Below are positions 1 through 16,442 of a stretch of DNA of 64,000 nucleotides, in pieces. The stretch is from Nemertoderma westbladi (taxonomy: Eukaryota > Xenacoelomorpha > Nemertodermatida > Nemertodermatidae): assembly GCA_032718475.1 (NCBI GenBank), contig JAUCBJ010009103.1, forward strand, positions 1-64,000, written 5' to 3'. How positions within the stretch are numbered: position 1 is the first letter of the stretch; each line of letters starts with the position of its first letter. A program made the translations under genes and the position numbers. The notes under the pieces are model-generated. The model ran no database searches and was not told where the DNA came from. It worked only from the letters and a program-made list of their open reading frames with translations.

Positions 1-1915
1 GACGGAAACACCTGGAAACACATAATTGTAAGGACGGAAACACCTGGAAACACATAGTTGTAAGAACGGAAACGCCTGGAAACACATAGTTGTAAGGACG
101 GAAACACCTGGAAACACATAGTTGTAAGGACGGAAACACCTGGAAACACATAGTTGTAAGGACGGAAACACATAGTTGTAAGAACGGAAACGCCTGGAAA
201 CACATAGTTGTAAGGACGGAAACACCTGGAAACACATAGTTGTAAGGACGGAAACACCTGGAAACACATAGTTGTAAGGAAGGAAACACCTGGAAACACA
301 TAGTTGTAAGGACGGAAACACCTGGAAACACATAATTGTAAGGACGGAAACACCTGGAAACACATAGTTGTAAGGACGGAAACACCTGGAAACACATAGT
401 TGTAAGGACGGAAACACCTGGAAACACATAGTTGTAAGGACGGAAACACCTAGTTGTAAGGACGGAAACACATAGTTGTAAGGACGGAAACACCTGGAAA
501 CACATAGTTGTAAGGACGGAAACACCTGGAAACACATAGTTGTAAGGACGGAAACACATAGTTGTAAGGACGGAAACACATAGTTGTAAGGACGGAAACA
601 CATAGTTGTAAGGACGGAAACACATAGTTGTAAGGACGGAAACACATAGTTGTAAGGACGGAAACACATAGTTGTAAGGACGGAAACACATAGTTGTAAG
701 GACGGAAACACATAGTAAGGACGGAAACACATAGTTGTAAGGACGGAAACACCTGGAAACACAAAGTTGTAAGGACAGAAACACATAGTTGTAAGGACGG
801 AAACACATAGTTGTAAGGACAGAAACACATAGTTGTAAGGACAGAAACACATAGTTGTAAGGACGGAAACACATAGTTGTAAGGACGGAAACACATAGTT
901 GTAAGGACGGAAACACATAGTTGTAAGGACGGAAACACATAGTTGTAAGGACGGAAACACATAGTTGTAAGGACGGAAAACACATAGTTGTAAGGACGGA
1001 AACACATAGTTGTAAGGACGGAAACACATAGTTGTAAGGACGGAAACACCTGGAAACACAAAGTTGTAAGGACAGAAACACATAGTTGTAAGGACGGAAA
1101 CACATAGTTGTAAGGACAGAAACACATAGTTGTAAGGACGGAAACACATAGTTGTAAGGACGGAAACACATAGTTGTAAGGACGGAAACACATAGTTGTA
1201 AGGACGGAAACACCTGGAAACACAAAGTTGTAAGGACAGAAACACATAGTTGTAAGGACGGAAACACATAGTTGTAAGGACAGAAACACATAGTTGTAAG
1301 GACGGAAACACATAGTTGTAAGGACGGAAACACCTGGAAACACATAGTTGTAAGGACGGAAACACCTGGAAACACATAGTTGTAAGGACGGAAACACCTG
1401 GAAACACATAGTTGTAAGGACGGAAACACGGAAACACATAGTTGTAAGGACGGAAACACGGAAACACATAGTTGTAAGGACAGAAACACATAGTTGTAAG
1501 GACGGAAACACATAGTTGTAAGGACGGAAACACCTGGAAACACATAGTTGTAAGGACGGAAACACCTGGAAACACATAATTGTAAGGACGGAAACACCTG
1601 GAAACACATAGTTGTAAGGACGGAAACACGGAAACACATAGTTGTAAGGACGGAAACACCTGGAAACACATAGTTGTAAGGACGGAAACACCTGGAAACA
1701 CATAGTTGTAAGGACGGAAACACGGAAACACATAGTTGTAAGGACGGAAACACCTGGAAACACATAGTTGTAAGGACGGAAACACCTGGAAACACATAGT
1801 TGTAAGGACGGAAACACATAGTTGTAAGGACAGAAACACATAGTTGTAAGGACGGAAACACATAGTTGTAAGGACGGAAACACCTGGAAACACATAGTTG
1901 TAAGGACGGAAACAC

Positions 1916-4900
1916 CTAGTTGTAAAGACGGAAACACCTGGAAACACATAGTTGTAAGGACGGAAACACCTGGAAACACATAGTTGTAAGGACGGAAACA
2001 CCTGGAAACACATAGTTGTAAGGACGGAAACACGGAAACACATAGTTGTAAGGACGGAAACACGGAAACACATAGTTGTAAGGACGGAAACACCTGGAAA
2101 CACATAGTTGTAAGGACGGAAACACCTGGAAACACATAATTGTAAGGACGGAAACACCTGGAAACACATAGTTGTAAGGACGGAAACACCTGGAAACACA
2201 TAGTTGTAAGGACGGAAACACGGAAACACATAGTTGTAAGGACGGAAACACCTGGAAACACATAGTTGTAAGGACGGAAACACCTGGAAACACATAGTTG
2301 TAAGGACGGAAACACATAGTTGTAAGGACAGAAACACATAGTTGTAAGGACGGAAACACGGAAACACATAGTTGTAAGGACGGAAACACCTGGAAACACA
2401 TATTTGTAAGGACGGAAACACGGAAACACATAGTTGTAAGGACGGAAACACCTGGAAACACATAGTTGTAAGGACGGAAACACCTGGAGACACATAGTTG
2501 TAAGGACGGAAACACATAGTTGTAAGGACAGAAACACATAGTTGTAAGGACGGAAACACATAGTTGTAAGGACGGAAACACGGAAACACATAGTTGTAAG
2601 GACGGAAACACCTGGAAACACATAGTTGTAAGGACGGAAACACCTGGAAACACATAGTTGTAAGGACGGAAACACATAGTTGTAAGGACGGAAACACGGA
2701 AACACATAGTTGTAAGGACGGAAACACCTGGAAACACATAGTTGTAAGGACGGAAACACCTGGAAACACATAGTTGTAAGGACGGAAACACATAGTTGTA
2801 AGGACAGAAACACATAGTTGTAAGGACGGAAACACATAGTTGTAAGGACGGAAACACCTGGAAACACATAGTTGTAAGGACGGAAACACCTAGTTGTAAA
2901 GACGGAAACACCTGGAAACACATAGTTGTAAGGACGGAAACACCTGGAAACACATAGTTGTAAGGACGGAAACACCTGGAAACACATAGTTGTAAGGACG
3001 GAAACACGGAAACACATAGTTGTAAGGACGGAAACACGGAAACACATAGTTGTAAGGACGGAAACACCTGGAAACACATAGTTGTAAGGACGGAAACACC
3101 TGGAAACACATAATTGTAAGGACGGAAACACCTGGAAACACATAGTTGTAAGGACGGAAACACCTGGAAACACATAGTTGTAAGGACGGAAACACGGAAA
3201 CACATAGTTGTAAGGACGGAAACACCTGGAAACACATAGTTGTAAGGACGGAAACACAGAAACACATAGTTGTAAGGACGGAAACACCTGGAAACACATA
3301 GTTGTAAGGACGGAAACACCTGGAAACACATAGTTGTAAGGACGGAAACACCTGGAAACACATAATTGTAAGGACGGAAACACCTGGAAACACATAGTTG
3401 TAAGGACGGAAACACGGAAACACATAGTTGTAAGGACGGAAACACCTGGAAACACATAGTTGTAAGGACGGAAACACCTGGAAACACATAGTTGTAAGGA
3501 CGGAAACACGGAAACACATAGTTGTAAGGACGGAAACACCTGGAAACACATAGTTGTAAGGACGGAAACACGGAAACACATAGTTGTAAGGACGGAAACA
3601 CATAGTAAGGACGGAAACACATAGTTGTAAGGACGGAAACACCTGGAAACACAAAGTTGTAAGGACAGAAACACATAGTTGTAAGGACGAGAAACACATA
3701 GTTGTAAGGACAGAAACACATAGTTGTAAGGACGAGAAACACATAGTTGTAAGGACGGAAACACCTGGAAACACATAGTTGTAAGGACGGAAACACCTGG
3801 AAACACATAGTTGTAAGGACGGAAACACATAGTTGTAAGGACAGAAACACATAGTTGTAAGGACGGAAACACATAGTTGTAAGGACGGAAACACATAGTT
3901 GTAAGGACGGAAACACATAGTTGTAAGGACGGAAACACATAGTTGTAAGGACGGAAACACATAGTTGTAAGGACGGAAACACATAGTTGTAAGGACGGAA
4001 ACACATAGTTGTAAGGACGGAAACACCTGGAAACACATAGTTGTAAGGACAGGAAACACATAGTTGTAAGGACGGAAACACCTGGAAACACATAGTTGTA
4101 AGGACGGAAACACATAGTTGTAAGGACGGAAACACATAGTAAGGACGGAAACACATAGTTGTAAGGACGGAAACACCTGGAAACACAAAGTTGTAAGGAC
4201 AGAAACACATAGTTGTAAGGACAGAAACACATAGTTGTAAGGACAGAAACACATAGTTGTAAGGACAGAAACACATAGTTGTAAGGACGGAAACACATAG
4301 TTGTAAGGACGGAAACACATAGTTGTAAGGACGGAAACACATAGTTGTAAGGACGGAAACACATAGTTGTAAGGACGGAAACACATAGTTGTAAGGACGG
4401 AAACACATAGTTGTAAGGACGAAAACACATAGTTGTAAGGACGGAAACACATAGTTGTAAGGACGGAAACACATAGTTGTAAGGACGGAAACACCTGGAA
4501 ACACAAAGTTGTAAGGACAGAAACACATAGTTGTAAGGACGGAAACACATAGTTGTAAGGACAGAAACACATAGTTGTAAGGACGGAAACACATAGTTGT
4601 AAGGACGGAAACACATAGTTGTAAGGACGGAAACACATAGTTGTAAGGACGGAAACACCTGGAAACACAAAGTTGTAAGGACAGAAACACATAGTTGTAA
4701 GGACGGAAACACATAGTTGTAAGGACAGAAACACATAGTTGTAAGGACGGAAACACATAGTTGTAAGGACGGAAACACCTGGAAACACATAGTTGTAAGG
4801 ACGGAAACACCTGGAAACACATAGTTGTAAGGACGGAAACACCTGGAAACACATAGTTGTAAGGACGGAAACACGGAAACACATAGTTGTAAGGACGGAA

Positions 4901-7900
4901 ACACGGAAACACATAGTTGTAAGGACAGAAACACATAGTTGTAAGGACGGAAACACATAGTTGTAAGGACGGAAACACCTGGAAACACATAGTTGTAAGG
5001 ACGGAAACACCTGGAAACACATAATTGTAAGGACGGAAACACCTGGAAACACATAGTTGTAAGGACGGAAACACGGAAACACATAGTTGTAAGGACGGAA
5101 ACACCTGGAAACACATAGTTGTAAGGACGGAAACACATAGTTGTAAGGACGGAAACACCTGGAAACACATAGTTGTAAGGACGGAAACACCTGGAAACAC
5201 ATAGTTGTAAGGACGGAAACACCTGGAAACACATAGTTGTAAGGACGGAAACACCTGGAAACACATAGTTGTAAGGACGGAAACACCTGGAAACACATAG
5301 TTGTAAGGACGGAAACACGGAAACACATAGTTGTAAGGACGGAAACACCTGGAAACACATAGTTGTAAGGACGGAAACACCTGGAAACACATAGTTGTAA
5401 GGACGGAAACACATAGTTGTAAGGACAGAAACACATAGTTGTAAGGACGGAAACACATAGTTGTAAGGACGGAAACACCTGGAAACACATAGTTGTAAGG
5501 ACGGAAACACCTAGTTGTAAAGACGGAAACACCTGGAAACACATAGTTGTAAGGACGGAAACACCTGGAAACACATAGTTGTAAGGACGGAAACACCTGG
5601 AAACACATAGTTGTAAGGACGGAAACACGGAAACACATAGTTGTAAGGACGGAAACACGGAAACACATAGTTGTAAGGACGGAAACACCTGGAAACACAT
5701 AGTTGTAAGGACGGAAACACCTGGAAACACATAATTGTAAGGACGGAAACACCTGGAAACACATAGTTGTAAGGACGGAAACACCTGGAAACACATAGTT
5801 GTAAGGACGGAAACACGGAAACACATAGTTGTAAGGACGGAAACACCTGGAAACACATAGTTGTAAGGACGGAAACACCTGGAAACACATAGTTGTAAGG
5901 ACGGAAACACATAGTTGTAAGGACAGAAACACATAGTTGTAAGGACGGAAACACGGAAACACATAGTTGTAAGGACGGAAACACCTGGAAACACATATTT
6001 GTAAGGACGGAAACACGGAAACACATAGTTGTAAGGACGGAAACACCTGGAAACACATAGTTGTAAGGACGGAAACACCTGGAGACACATAGTTGTAAGG
6101 ACGGAAACACATAGTTGTAAGGACAGAAACACATAGTTGTAAGGACGGAAACACATAGTTGTAAGGACGGAAACACGGAAACACATAGTTGTAAGGACGG
6201 AAACACCTGGAAACACATAGTTGTAAGGACGGAAACACCTGGAAACACATAGTTGTAAGGACGGAAACACATAGTTGTAAGGACGGAAACACGGAAACAC
6301 ATAGTTGTAAGGACGGAAACACCTGGAAACACATAGTTGTAAGGACGGAAACACCTGGAAACACATAGTTGTAAGGACGGAAACACATAGTTGTAAGGAC
6401 AGAAACACATAGTTGTAAGGACGGAAACACATAGTTGTAAGGACGGAAACACCTGGAAACACATAGTTGTAAGGACGGAAACACCTAGTTGTAAAGACGG
6501 AAACACCTGGAAACACATAGTTGTAAGGACGGAAACACCTGGAAACACATAGTTGTAAGGACGGAAACACCTGGAAACACATAGTTGTAAGGACGGAAAC
6601 ACGGAAACACATAGTTGTAAGGACGGAAACACGGAAACACATAGTTGTAAGGACGGAAACACCTGGAAACACATAGTTGTAAGGACGGAAACACCTGGAA
6701 ACACATAATTGTAAGGACGGAAACACCTGGAAACACATAGTTGTAAGGACGGAAACACCTGGAAACACATAGTTGTAAGGACGGAAACACGGAAACACAT
6801 AGTTGTAAGGACGGAAACACCTGGAAACACATAGTTGTAAGGACGGAAACACAGAAACACATAGTTGTAAGGACGGAAACACCTGGAAACACATAGTTGT
6901 AAGGACGGAAACACCTGGAAACACATAGTTGTAAGGACGGAAACACCTGGAAACACATAATTGTAAGGACGGAAACACCTGGAAACACATAGTTGTAAGG
7001 ACGGAAACACGGAAACACATAGTTGTAAGGACGGAAACACCTGGAAACACATAGTTGTAAGGACGGAAACACCTGGAAACACATAGTTGTAAGGACGGAA
7101 ACACGGAAACACATAGTTGTAAGGACGGAAACACCTGGAAACACATAGTTGTAAGGACGGAAACACGGAAACACATAGTTGTAAGGACGGAAACACATAG
7201 TAAGGACGGAAACACATAGTTGTAAGGACGGAAACACCTGGAAACACAAAGTTGTAAGGACAGAAACACATAGTTGTAAGGACAGAAACACATAGTTGTA
7301 AGGACAGAAACACATAGTTGTAAGGACAGAAACACATAGTTGTAAGGACGGAAACACATAGTTGTAAGGACGGAAACACATAGTTGTAAGGACGGAAACA
7401 CATAGTTGTAAGGACGGAAACACATAGTTGTAAGGACGGAAACACATAGTTGTAAGGACGAAAACACATAGTTGTAAGGACGGAAACACATAGTTGTAAG
7501 GACGGAAACACATAGTTGTAAGGACGGAAACACCTGGAAACACAAAGTTGTAAGGACAGAAACACATAGTTGTAAGGACGGAAACACATAGTTGTAAGGA
7601 CAGAAACACATAGTTGTAAGGACGGAAACACATAGTTGTAAGGACGGAAACACATAGTTGTAAGGACGGAAACACATAGTTGTAATGACGGAAACACCTG
7701 GAAACACAAAGTTGTAAGGACAGAAACACATAGTTGTAAGGACGGAAACACATAGTTGTAAGGACAGAAACACATAGTTGTAAGGACGGAAACACATAGT
7801 TGTAAGGACGGAAACACCTGGAAACACATAGTTGTAAGGACGGAAACACCTGGAAACACATAGTTGTAAGGACGGAAACACCTGGAAACACATAGTTGTA

Positions 7901-10301
7901 AGGACGGAAACACGGAAACACATAGTTGTAAGGACGGAAACACGGAAACACATAGTTGTAAGGACAGAAACACATAGTTGTAAGGACGGAAACACATAGT
8001 TGTAAGGACGGAAACACCTGGAAACACATAGTTGTAAGGACGGAAACACCTGGAAACACATAATTGTAAGGACGGAAACACCTGGAAACACATAGTTGTA
8101 AGGACGGAAACACGGAAACACATAGTTGTAAGGACGGAAACACCTGGAAACACATAGTTGTAAGGACGGAAACACCTGGAAACACATAGTTGTAAGGACG
8201 GAAACACGGAAACACATAGTTGTAAGGACGGAAACACCTGGAAACACATAGTTGTAAGGACGGAAACACCTGGAAACACATAGTTGTAAGGACGGAAACA
8301 CATAGTTGTAAGGACAGAAACACATAGTTGTAAGGACGGAAACTCATAGTTGTAAGGACGGAAACACCTGGAAACACATAGTTGTAAGGACGGAAACACC
8401 TAGTTGTAAAGACGGAAACACCTGGAAACACATAGTTGTAAGGACGGAAACACCTGGAAACACATAGTTGTAAGGACGGAAACACCTGGAAACACATAGT
8501 TGTAAGGACGGAAACACGGAAACACATAGTTGTAAGGACGGAAACACGGAAACACATAGTTGTAAGGACGGAAACACCTGGAAACACATAGTTGTAAGGA
8601 CGGAAACACCTGGAAACACATAATTGTAAGGACGGAAACACCTGGAAACACATAGTTGTAAGGACGGAAACACCTGGAAACACATAGTTGTAAGGACGGA
8701 AACACGGAAACACATAGTTGTAAGGACGGAAACACCTGGAAACACATAGTTGTAAGGACGGAAACACCTGGAAACACATAGTTGTAAGGACGGAAACACA
8801 TAGTTGTAAGGACAGAAACACATAGTTGTAAGGACGGAAACACGGAAACACATAGTTGTAAGGACGGAAACACCTGGAAACACATATTTGTAAGGACGGA
8901 AACACGGAAACACATAGTTGTAAGGACGGAAACACCTGGAAACACATAGTTGTAAGGACGGAAACACCTGGAGACACATAGTTGTAAGGACGGAAACACA
9001 TAGTTGTAAGGACAGAAACACATAGTTGTAAGGACGGAAACACATAGTTGTAAGGACGGAAACACGGAAACACATAGTTGTAAGGACGGAAACACCTGGA
9101 AACACATAGTTGTAAGGACGGAAACACCTGGAAACACATAGTTGTAAGGACGGAAACACATAGTTGTAAGGACGGAAACACGGAAACACATAGTTGTAAG
9201 GACGGAAACACCTGGAAACACATAGTTGTAAGGACGGAAACACCTGGAAACACATAGTTGTAAGGACGGAAACACATAGTTGTAAGGACAGAAACACATA
9301 GTTGTAAGGACGGAAACACATAGTTGTAAGGACGGAAACACCTGGAAACACATAGTTGTAAGGACGGAAACACCTAGTTGTAAAGACGGAAACACCTGGA
9401 AACACATAGTTGTAAGGACGGAAACACCTGGAAACACATAGTTGTAAGGACGGAAACACCTGGAAACACATAGTTGTAAGGACGGAAACACGGAAACACA
9501 TAGTTGTAAGGACGGAAACACGGAAACACATAGTTGTAAGGACGGAAACACCTGGAAACACATAGTTGTAAGGACGGAAACACCTGGAAACACATAATTG
9601 TAAGGACGGAAACACCTGGAAACACATAGTTGTAAGGACGGAAACACCTGGAAACACATAGTTGTAAGGACGGAAACACGGAAACACATAGTTGTAAGGA
9701 CGGAAACACCTGGAAACACATAGTTGTAAGGACGGAAACACAGAAACACATAGTTGTAAGGACGGAAACACCTGGAAACACATAGTTGTAAGGACGGAAA
9801 CACCTGGAAACACATAGTTGTAAGGACGGAAACACCTGGAAACACATAATTGTAAGGACGGAAACACCTGGAAACACATAGTTGTAAGGACGGAAACACG
9901 GAAACACATAGTTGTAAGGACGGAAACACCTGGAAACACATAGTTGTAAGGACGGAAACACCTGGAAACACATAGTTGTAAGGACGGAAACACGGAAACA
10001 CATAGTTGTAAGGACGGAAACACCTGGAAACACATAGTTGTAAGGACGGAAACACCTGGAAACACATAGTTGTAAGGACGGAAACACATAGTTGTAAGGA
10101 CGGAAACACGGAAACACATAGTTGTAAGGACGGAAACACCTGGAAACACATAGTTGTAAGGACGGAAACACCTGGAAACACATAGTTGTAAGGACGGAAA
10201 CACATAGTTGTAAGGACAGAAACACATAGTTGTAAGGACGGAAACACATAGTTGTAAGGACGGAAACACCTGGAAACACATAGTTGTAAGGACGGAAACA
10301 C
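1916..10301. repeat. Left higher-order repeat domain (974-bp and ~3.6-kb periods)
   Basis: A rare junction variant, CCTAGTTGTAAAGACGG, marks higher-order structure. It occurs at about 1916, 2890, 5511, 6485, 8400, 9374 and 10302. The pairs 1916/2890, 5511/6485 and 8400/9374 are each 974 bp apart. Offsets of 3595-3597 bp link 1916 to 5511, the CATATTTG variant near 2400 to that near 5997, CTGGAGACAC near 2486 to 6082, and the CATAGTAAGG deletion near 3601 to 7197. A shorter offset of about 2888 bp links the next copies. Variants are therefore shared in blocks rather than scattered, which is the signature of higher-order repeats spread by unequal exchange or amplification. Confidence 0.8.
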
Positions 10302-12945
10302 CTAGTTGTAAAGACGGAAACACCTGGAAACACATAGTTGTAAGGACGGAAACACCTGGAAACACATAGTTGTAAGGACGGAAACACCTGGAAACACATA
10401 GTTGTAAGGACGGAAACACGGAAACACATAGTTGTAAGGACGGAAACACGGAAACACATAGTTGTAAGGACGGAAACACCTGGAAACACATAGTTGTAAG
10501 GACGGAAACACCTGGAAACACATAATTGTAAGGACGGAAACACCTGGAAACACATAGTTGTAAGGACGGAAACACCTGGAAACACATAGTTGTAAGGACG
10601 GAAACACGGAAACACATAGTTGTAAGGACGGAAACACCTGGAAACACATAGTTGTAAGGACGGAAACACAGAAACACATAGTTGTAAGGACGGAAACACC
10701 TGGAAACACATAGTTGTAAGGACGGAAACACCTGGAAACACATAGTTGTAAGGACGGAAACACCTGGAAACACATAATTGTAAGGACGGAAACACCTGGA
10801 AACACATAGTTGTAAGGACGGAAACACGGAAACACATAGTTGTAAGGACGGAAACACCTGGAAACACATAGTTGTAAGGACGGAAACACCTGGAAACACA
10901 TAGTTGTAAGGACGGAAATACGGAAACACATAGTTGTAAGGACGGAAACACCTGGAAACACATAGTTGTAAGGACGGAAACACGGAAACACATAGTTGTA
11001 AGGACGGAAACACATAGTTGTAAGGACGGAAACGCCTGGAAACACAAAGTTGTAAGGACAGAAACACATAGTTGTAAGGACGGAAACACATAGTTGTAAG
11101 GACAGAAACACATAGTTGTAAGGACGGAAACACATAGTTGTAAGGACGGAAACACCTGGAAACACAAAGTTGTAAGGACAGAAACACATAGTTGTAAGGA
11201 CGGAAACACATAGTTGTGAGGACAGAAACACATAGTTGTAAGGACGGAAACACATAGTTGTAAGGACGGAAACACCTGGAAACACATAATTGTAAGGACG
11301 GAAACACCTGGAAACACATAGTTGTAAGGACGGAAACACATGGAAACACATAGTTGTAAGGACGGAAACACGGAAACACATAGTTGTAAGGACGGAAACA
11401 CCTGGAAACACATAGTTGTAAGGACGGAAACACGGAAACACATAGTTGTAAGGACGGAAACACCTGGAAACACATAGTTGTAAGGACGGAAACACCTGGA
11501 AACACATAGTTGTAAGGACGGAAACACCTGGAAACACATAATTGTAAGGACGGAAACACCTGGAAACACATAGTTGTAAGGACGGAAACACGGAAACACA
11601 TAGTTGTAAGGACGGAAACACCTGGAAACACATAGTTCTAAGGACGGAAACACCTGGAAACACATAGTTGTAAGGACGGAAACACGGAAACACATAGTTG
11701 TAAGGACGGAAACACCTGGAAACACATAGTTGTAAGGACGGAAACACGGAAACACATAGTTGTAAGGACGGAAACACCTGGAAACACATAGTTGTAAGGA
11801 CGGAAACACCTGGAAACACATAGTTGTAAGGACGGAAACACCTGGAAACACATAATTGTAAGGACGGAAACACCTGGAAACACATAGTTGTAAGGACGGA
11901 AACACGGAAACACATAGTTGTAAGGACGGAAACACCTGGAAACACATAGTTGTAAGGACGGAAACACCTGGAAACACATAGTTGTAAGGACGGAAACACG
12001 GAAACACATAGTTGTAAGGACGGAAACACCTGGAAACACATAGTTGTAAGGACGGAAACACATAGTTGTAAGGACAGAAACACCTGGAAACACATAATTG
12101 TAAGGACGGAAACACCTGGAAACACATAGTTGTAAGGGAAACACCTGGAAACACATAGTTGTAAGGACGGAAACACGGAAACACGGAAACACATAGTTGT
12201 AAGGACGGAAACACCTGGAAACACATAGTTGTAAGGACGGAAACACCTGGAAACACATAGTTGTAAGAACGGAAACACTCCCAAACACATAGTTGTAAGA
12301 ACGGAAACACCTAGTTGTAAAGACGGAAACACATGGAAACAGATAGTTGTAAAGACGGAAACACCTGGAAACACATAATTGTAAGGACGGACCACCTGGA
12401 AACACATAGTTGTGCGGACGGAAACACCTGGAAACACATAGTTGTAAGGACGGAAACACCTGGAAACACATAGTTGTAAGGACGGAAACACCTAGTTGTA
12501 AGGACGGAAACACATAGTTGTAAGGACGGAAACACCTGGAAACACATAGTTGTAAGGACGGAAACACCTGGAAGCACATAGTTGTAAGGACGGAAACACC
12601 TGGAAACACATAGTTGTAAGGACGGAAACACATAGTTGTAAGGACGGAAACACATAGTTGTAAGGACGGAAACACATAGTTGTAAGGGCGGAAACACATA
12701 GTTGTAAGGACGGAAACACCTGGAAACACATAGTTGTAAGGACGGAAACACCTGGAAACACATAGTTGTAAGGACGGAAACACATAGTTGTAAGGACGGA
12801 AACACATAGTTGTAAGGACGGAAACACATAGTTGTAAGGACGGAAACACATAGTTGTAAGGACGGAAACACCTGGAAACACATAATTGTAAGGACGGAAA
12901 CACCTGGAAACACATAGTTGTAAGGACGGAAACACCTGGAAACAC

Positions 12946-15900
12946 ATAGTTGTAAGGACAGAAACACATAGTTGTAAGGACGGAAACACGGAAACACATA
13001 GTTGTAAGGACGGAAACACCTGGAAACACATAGTTGTAAGGACGGAAACACGGAAACACATAGTTGTAAGGACGGAAACACCTGGAAACACATAGTTGTA
13101 AGGACGGAAACACCTGGAGACACATAGTTGTAAGGACGGAAACACATAGTTGTAAGGACGGAAACACATAGTTGTAAGGACGGAAACACGGAAACACATA
13201 GTTGTAAGGACGGAAACACCTGGAAACACATAGTTGTAAGGACGGAAACACCTGGAAACACATAGTTGTAAGGACGGAAACACATAGTTGTAAGGACGGA
13301 AACACGGAAACACATAGTTGTAAGGACGGAAACACCTGGAAACACATAGTTGTAAGGACGGAAACACCTGGAAACACATAGTTGTAAGGACGGAAACACA
13401 TAGTTGTAAGGACAGAAACACATAGTTGTAAGGACGGAAACACATAGTTGTAAGGACGGAAACACCTGGAAACACATAGTTGTAAGGACGGAAACACCTA
13501 GTTGTAAAGACGGAAACACCTGGAAACACATAGTTGTAAGGACGGAAACACCTGGAAACACATAGTTGTAAGGACGGAAACACCTGGAAACACATAGTTG
13601 TAAGGACGGAAACACGGAAACACATAGTTGTAAGGACGGAAACACGGAAACACATAGTTGTAAGGACGGAAACACCTGGAAACACATAGTTGTAAGGACG
13701 GAAACACCTGGAAACACATAATTGTAAGGACGGAAACACCTGGAAACACATAGTTGTAAGGACGGAAACGCCTGGAAACACATAGTTGTAAGGACGGAAA
13801 CACCTGGAAACACATAGTTGTAAGGACGGAAACACCTGGAAACACATAGTTGTAAGGACGGAAACACATAGTTGTAAGAACGGAAACGCCTGGAAACACA
13901 TAGTTGTAAGGACGGAAACACCTGGAAACACATAGTTGTAAGGACGGAAACACCTGGAAACACATAGTTGTAAGGAAGGAAACACCTGGAAACACATAGT
14001 TGTAAGGACGGAAACACCTGGAAACACATAATTGTAAGGACGGAAACACCTGGAAACACATAGTTGTAAGGACGGAAACACCTGGAAACACATAGTTGTA
14101 AGGACGGAAACACCTGGAAACACATAGTTGTAAGGACGGAAACACCTAGTTGTAAGGACGGAAACACATAGTTGTAAGGACGGAAACACCTGGAAACACA
14201 TAGTTGTAAGGACGGAAACACCTGGAAACACATAGTTGTAAGGACGGAAACACATAGTTGTAAGGACGGAAACACATAGTTGTAAGGACGGAAACACATA
14301 GTTGTAAGGACGGAAACACATAGTTGTAAGGACGGAAACACATAGTTGTAAGGACGGAAACACATAGTTGTAAGGACGGAAACACATAGTTGTAAGGACG
14401 GAAACACATAGTAAGGACGGAAACACATAGTTGTAAGGACGGAAACACCTGGAAACACAAAGTTGTAAGGACAGAAACACATAGTTGTAAGGACAGAAAC
14501 ACATAGTTGTAAGGACAGAAACACATAGTTGTAAGGACGGAAACACATAGTTGTAAGGACGGAAACACATAGTTGTAAGGACGGAAACACATAGTTGTAA
14601 GGACGGAAACACATAGTTGTAAGGACGGAAACACATAGTTGTAAGGACGGAAACACATAGTTGTAAGGACGGAAACACATAGTTGTAAGGACGGAAACAC
14701 ATAGTTGTAAGGACGGAAACACCTGGAAACACAAAGTTGTAAGGACAGAAACACATAGTTGTAAGGACGGAAACACATAGTTGTAAGGACAGATACACAT
14801 AGTTGTAAGGACGGAAACACATAGTTGTAAGGACGGAAACACATAGTTGTAAGGACGGAAACACATAGTTGTAAGGACGGAAACACCTGGAAACACAAAG
14901 TTGTAAGGACAGAAACACATAGTTGTAAGGACGGAAACACATAGTTGTAAGGACAGAAACACATAGTTGTAAGGACGGAAACACATAGTTGTAAGGACGG
15001 AAACACCTGGAAACACATAGTTGTAAGGACGGAAACACCTGGAAACACATAGTTGTAAGGACGGAAACACCTGGAAACACATAGTTGTAAGGACGGAAAC
15101 ACGGAAACACATAGTTGTAAGGACGGAAACACGGAAACACATAGTTGTAAGGACAGAAACACATAGTTGTAAGGACGGAAACACATAGTTGTAAGGACGG
15201 AAACACCTGGAAACACATAGTTGTAAGGACGGAAACACCTGGAAACACATAATTGTAAGGACGGAAACACCTGGAAACACATAGTTGTAAGGACGGAAAC
15301 ACGGAAACACATAGTTGTAAGGACGGAAACACCTGGAAACACATAGTTGTAAGGACGGAAACACCTGGAAACACATAGTTGTAAGGACGGAAACACGGAA
15401 ACACATAGTTGTAAGGACGGAAACACCTGGAAACACATAGTTGTAAGGACGGAAACACCTGGAAACACATAGTTGTAAGGACGGAAACACATAGTTGTAA
15501 GGACAGAAACACATAGTTGTAAGGACGGAAACACATAGTTGTAAGGACGGAAACACCTGGAAACACATAGTTGTAAGGACGGAAACACCTAGTTGTAAAG
15601 ACGGAAACACCTGGAAACACATAGTTGTAAGGACGGAAACACCTGGAAACACATAGTTGTAAGGACGGAAACACCTGGAAACACATAGTTGTAAGGACGG
15701 AAACACGGAAACACATAGTTGTAAGGACGGAAACACGGAAACACATAGTTGTAAGGACGGAAACACCTGGAAACACATAGTTGTAAGGACGGAAACACCT
15801 GGAAACACATAATTGTAAGGACGGAAACACCTGGAAACACATAGTTGTAAGGACGGAAACACCTGGAAACACATAGTTGTAAGGACGGAAACACGGAAAC

Positions 15901-16442
15901 ACATAGTTGTAAGGACGGAAACACCTGGAAACACATAGTTGTAAGGACGGAAACACCTGGAAACACATAGTTGTAAGGACGGAAACACATAGTTGTAAGG
16001 ACAGAAACACATAGTTGTAAGGACGGAAACACGGAAACACATAGTTGTAAGGACGGAAACACCTGGAAACACATATTTGTAAGGACGGAAACACGGAAAC
16101 ACATAGTTGTAAGGACGGAAACACCTGGAAACACATAGTTGTAAGGACGGAAACACCTGGAGACACATAGTTGTAAGGACGGAAACACATAGTTGTAAGG
16201 ACAGAAACACATAGTTGTAAGGACGGAAACACATAGTTGTAAGGACGGAAACACGGAAACACATAGTTGTAAGGACGGAAACACCTGGAAACACATAGTT
16301 GTAAGGACGGAAACACCTGGAAACACATAGTTGTAAGGACGGAAACACATAGTTGTAAGGACGGAAACACGGAAACACATAGTTGTAAGGACGGAAACAC
16401 CTGGAAACACATAGTTGTAAGGACGGAAACACCTGGAAACAC
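12946..16442. repeat. Satellite segment duplicated across the assembly gap, left copy
   Basis: These 3497 bp recur at 16543-20039 with a constant offset of 3597. Rare private variants are shared at the expected places: AAGGAAGG near 13975 and 17572, CAGATACAC near 14791 and 18388, and a CCTAGTTGTAAGG junction at 14146 and 17743. The segment ends exactly at the N run. Confidence 0.85.
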
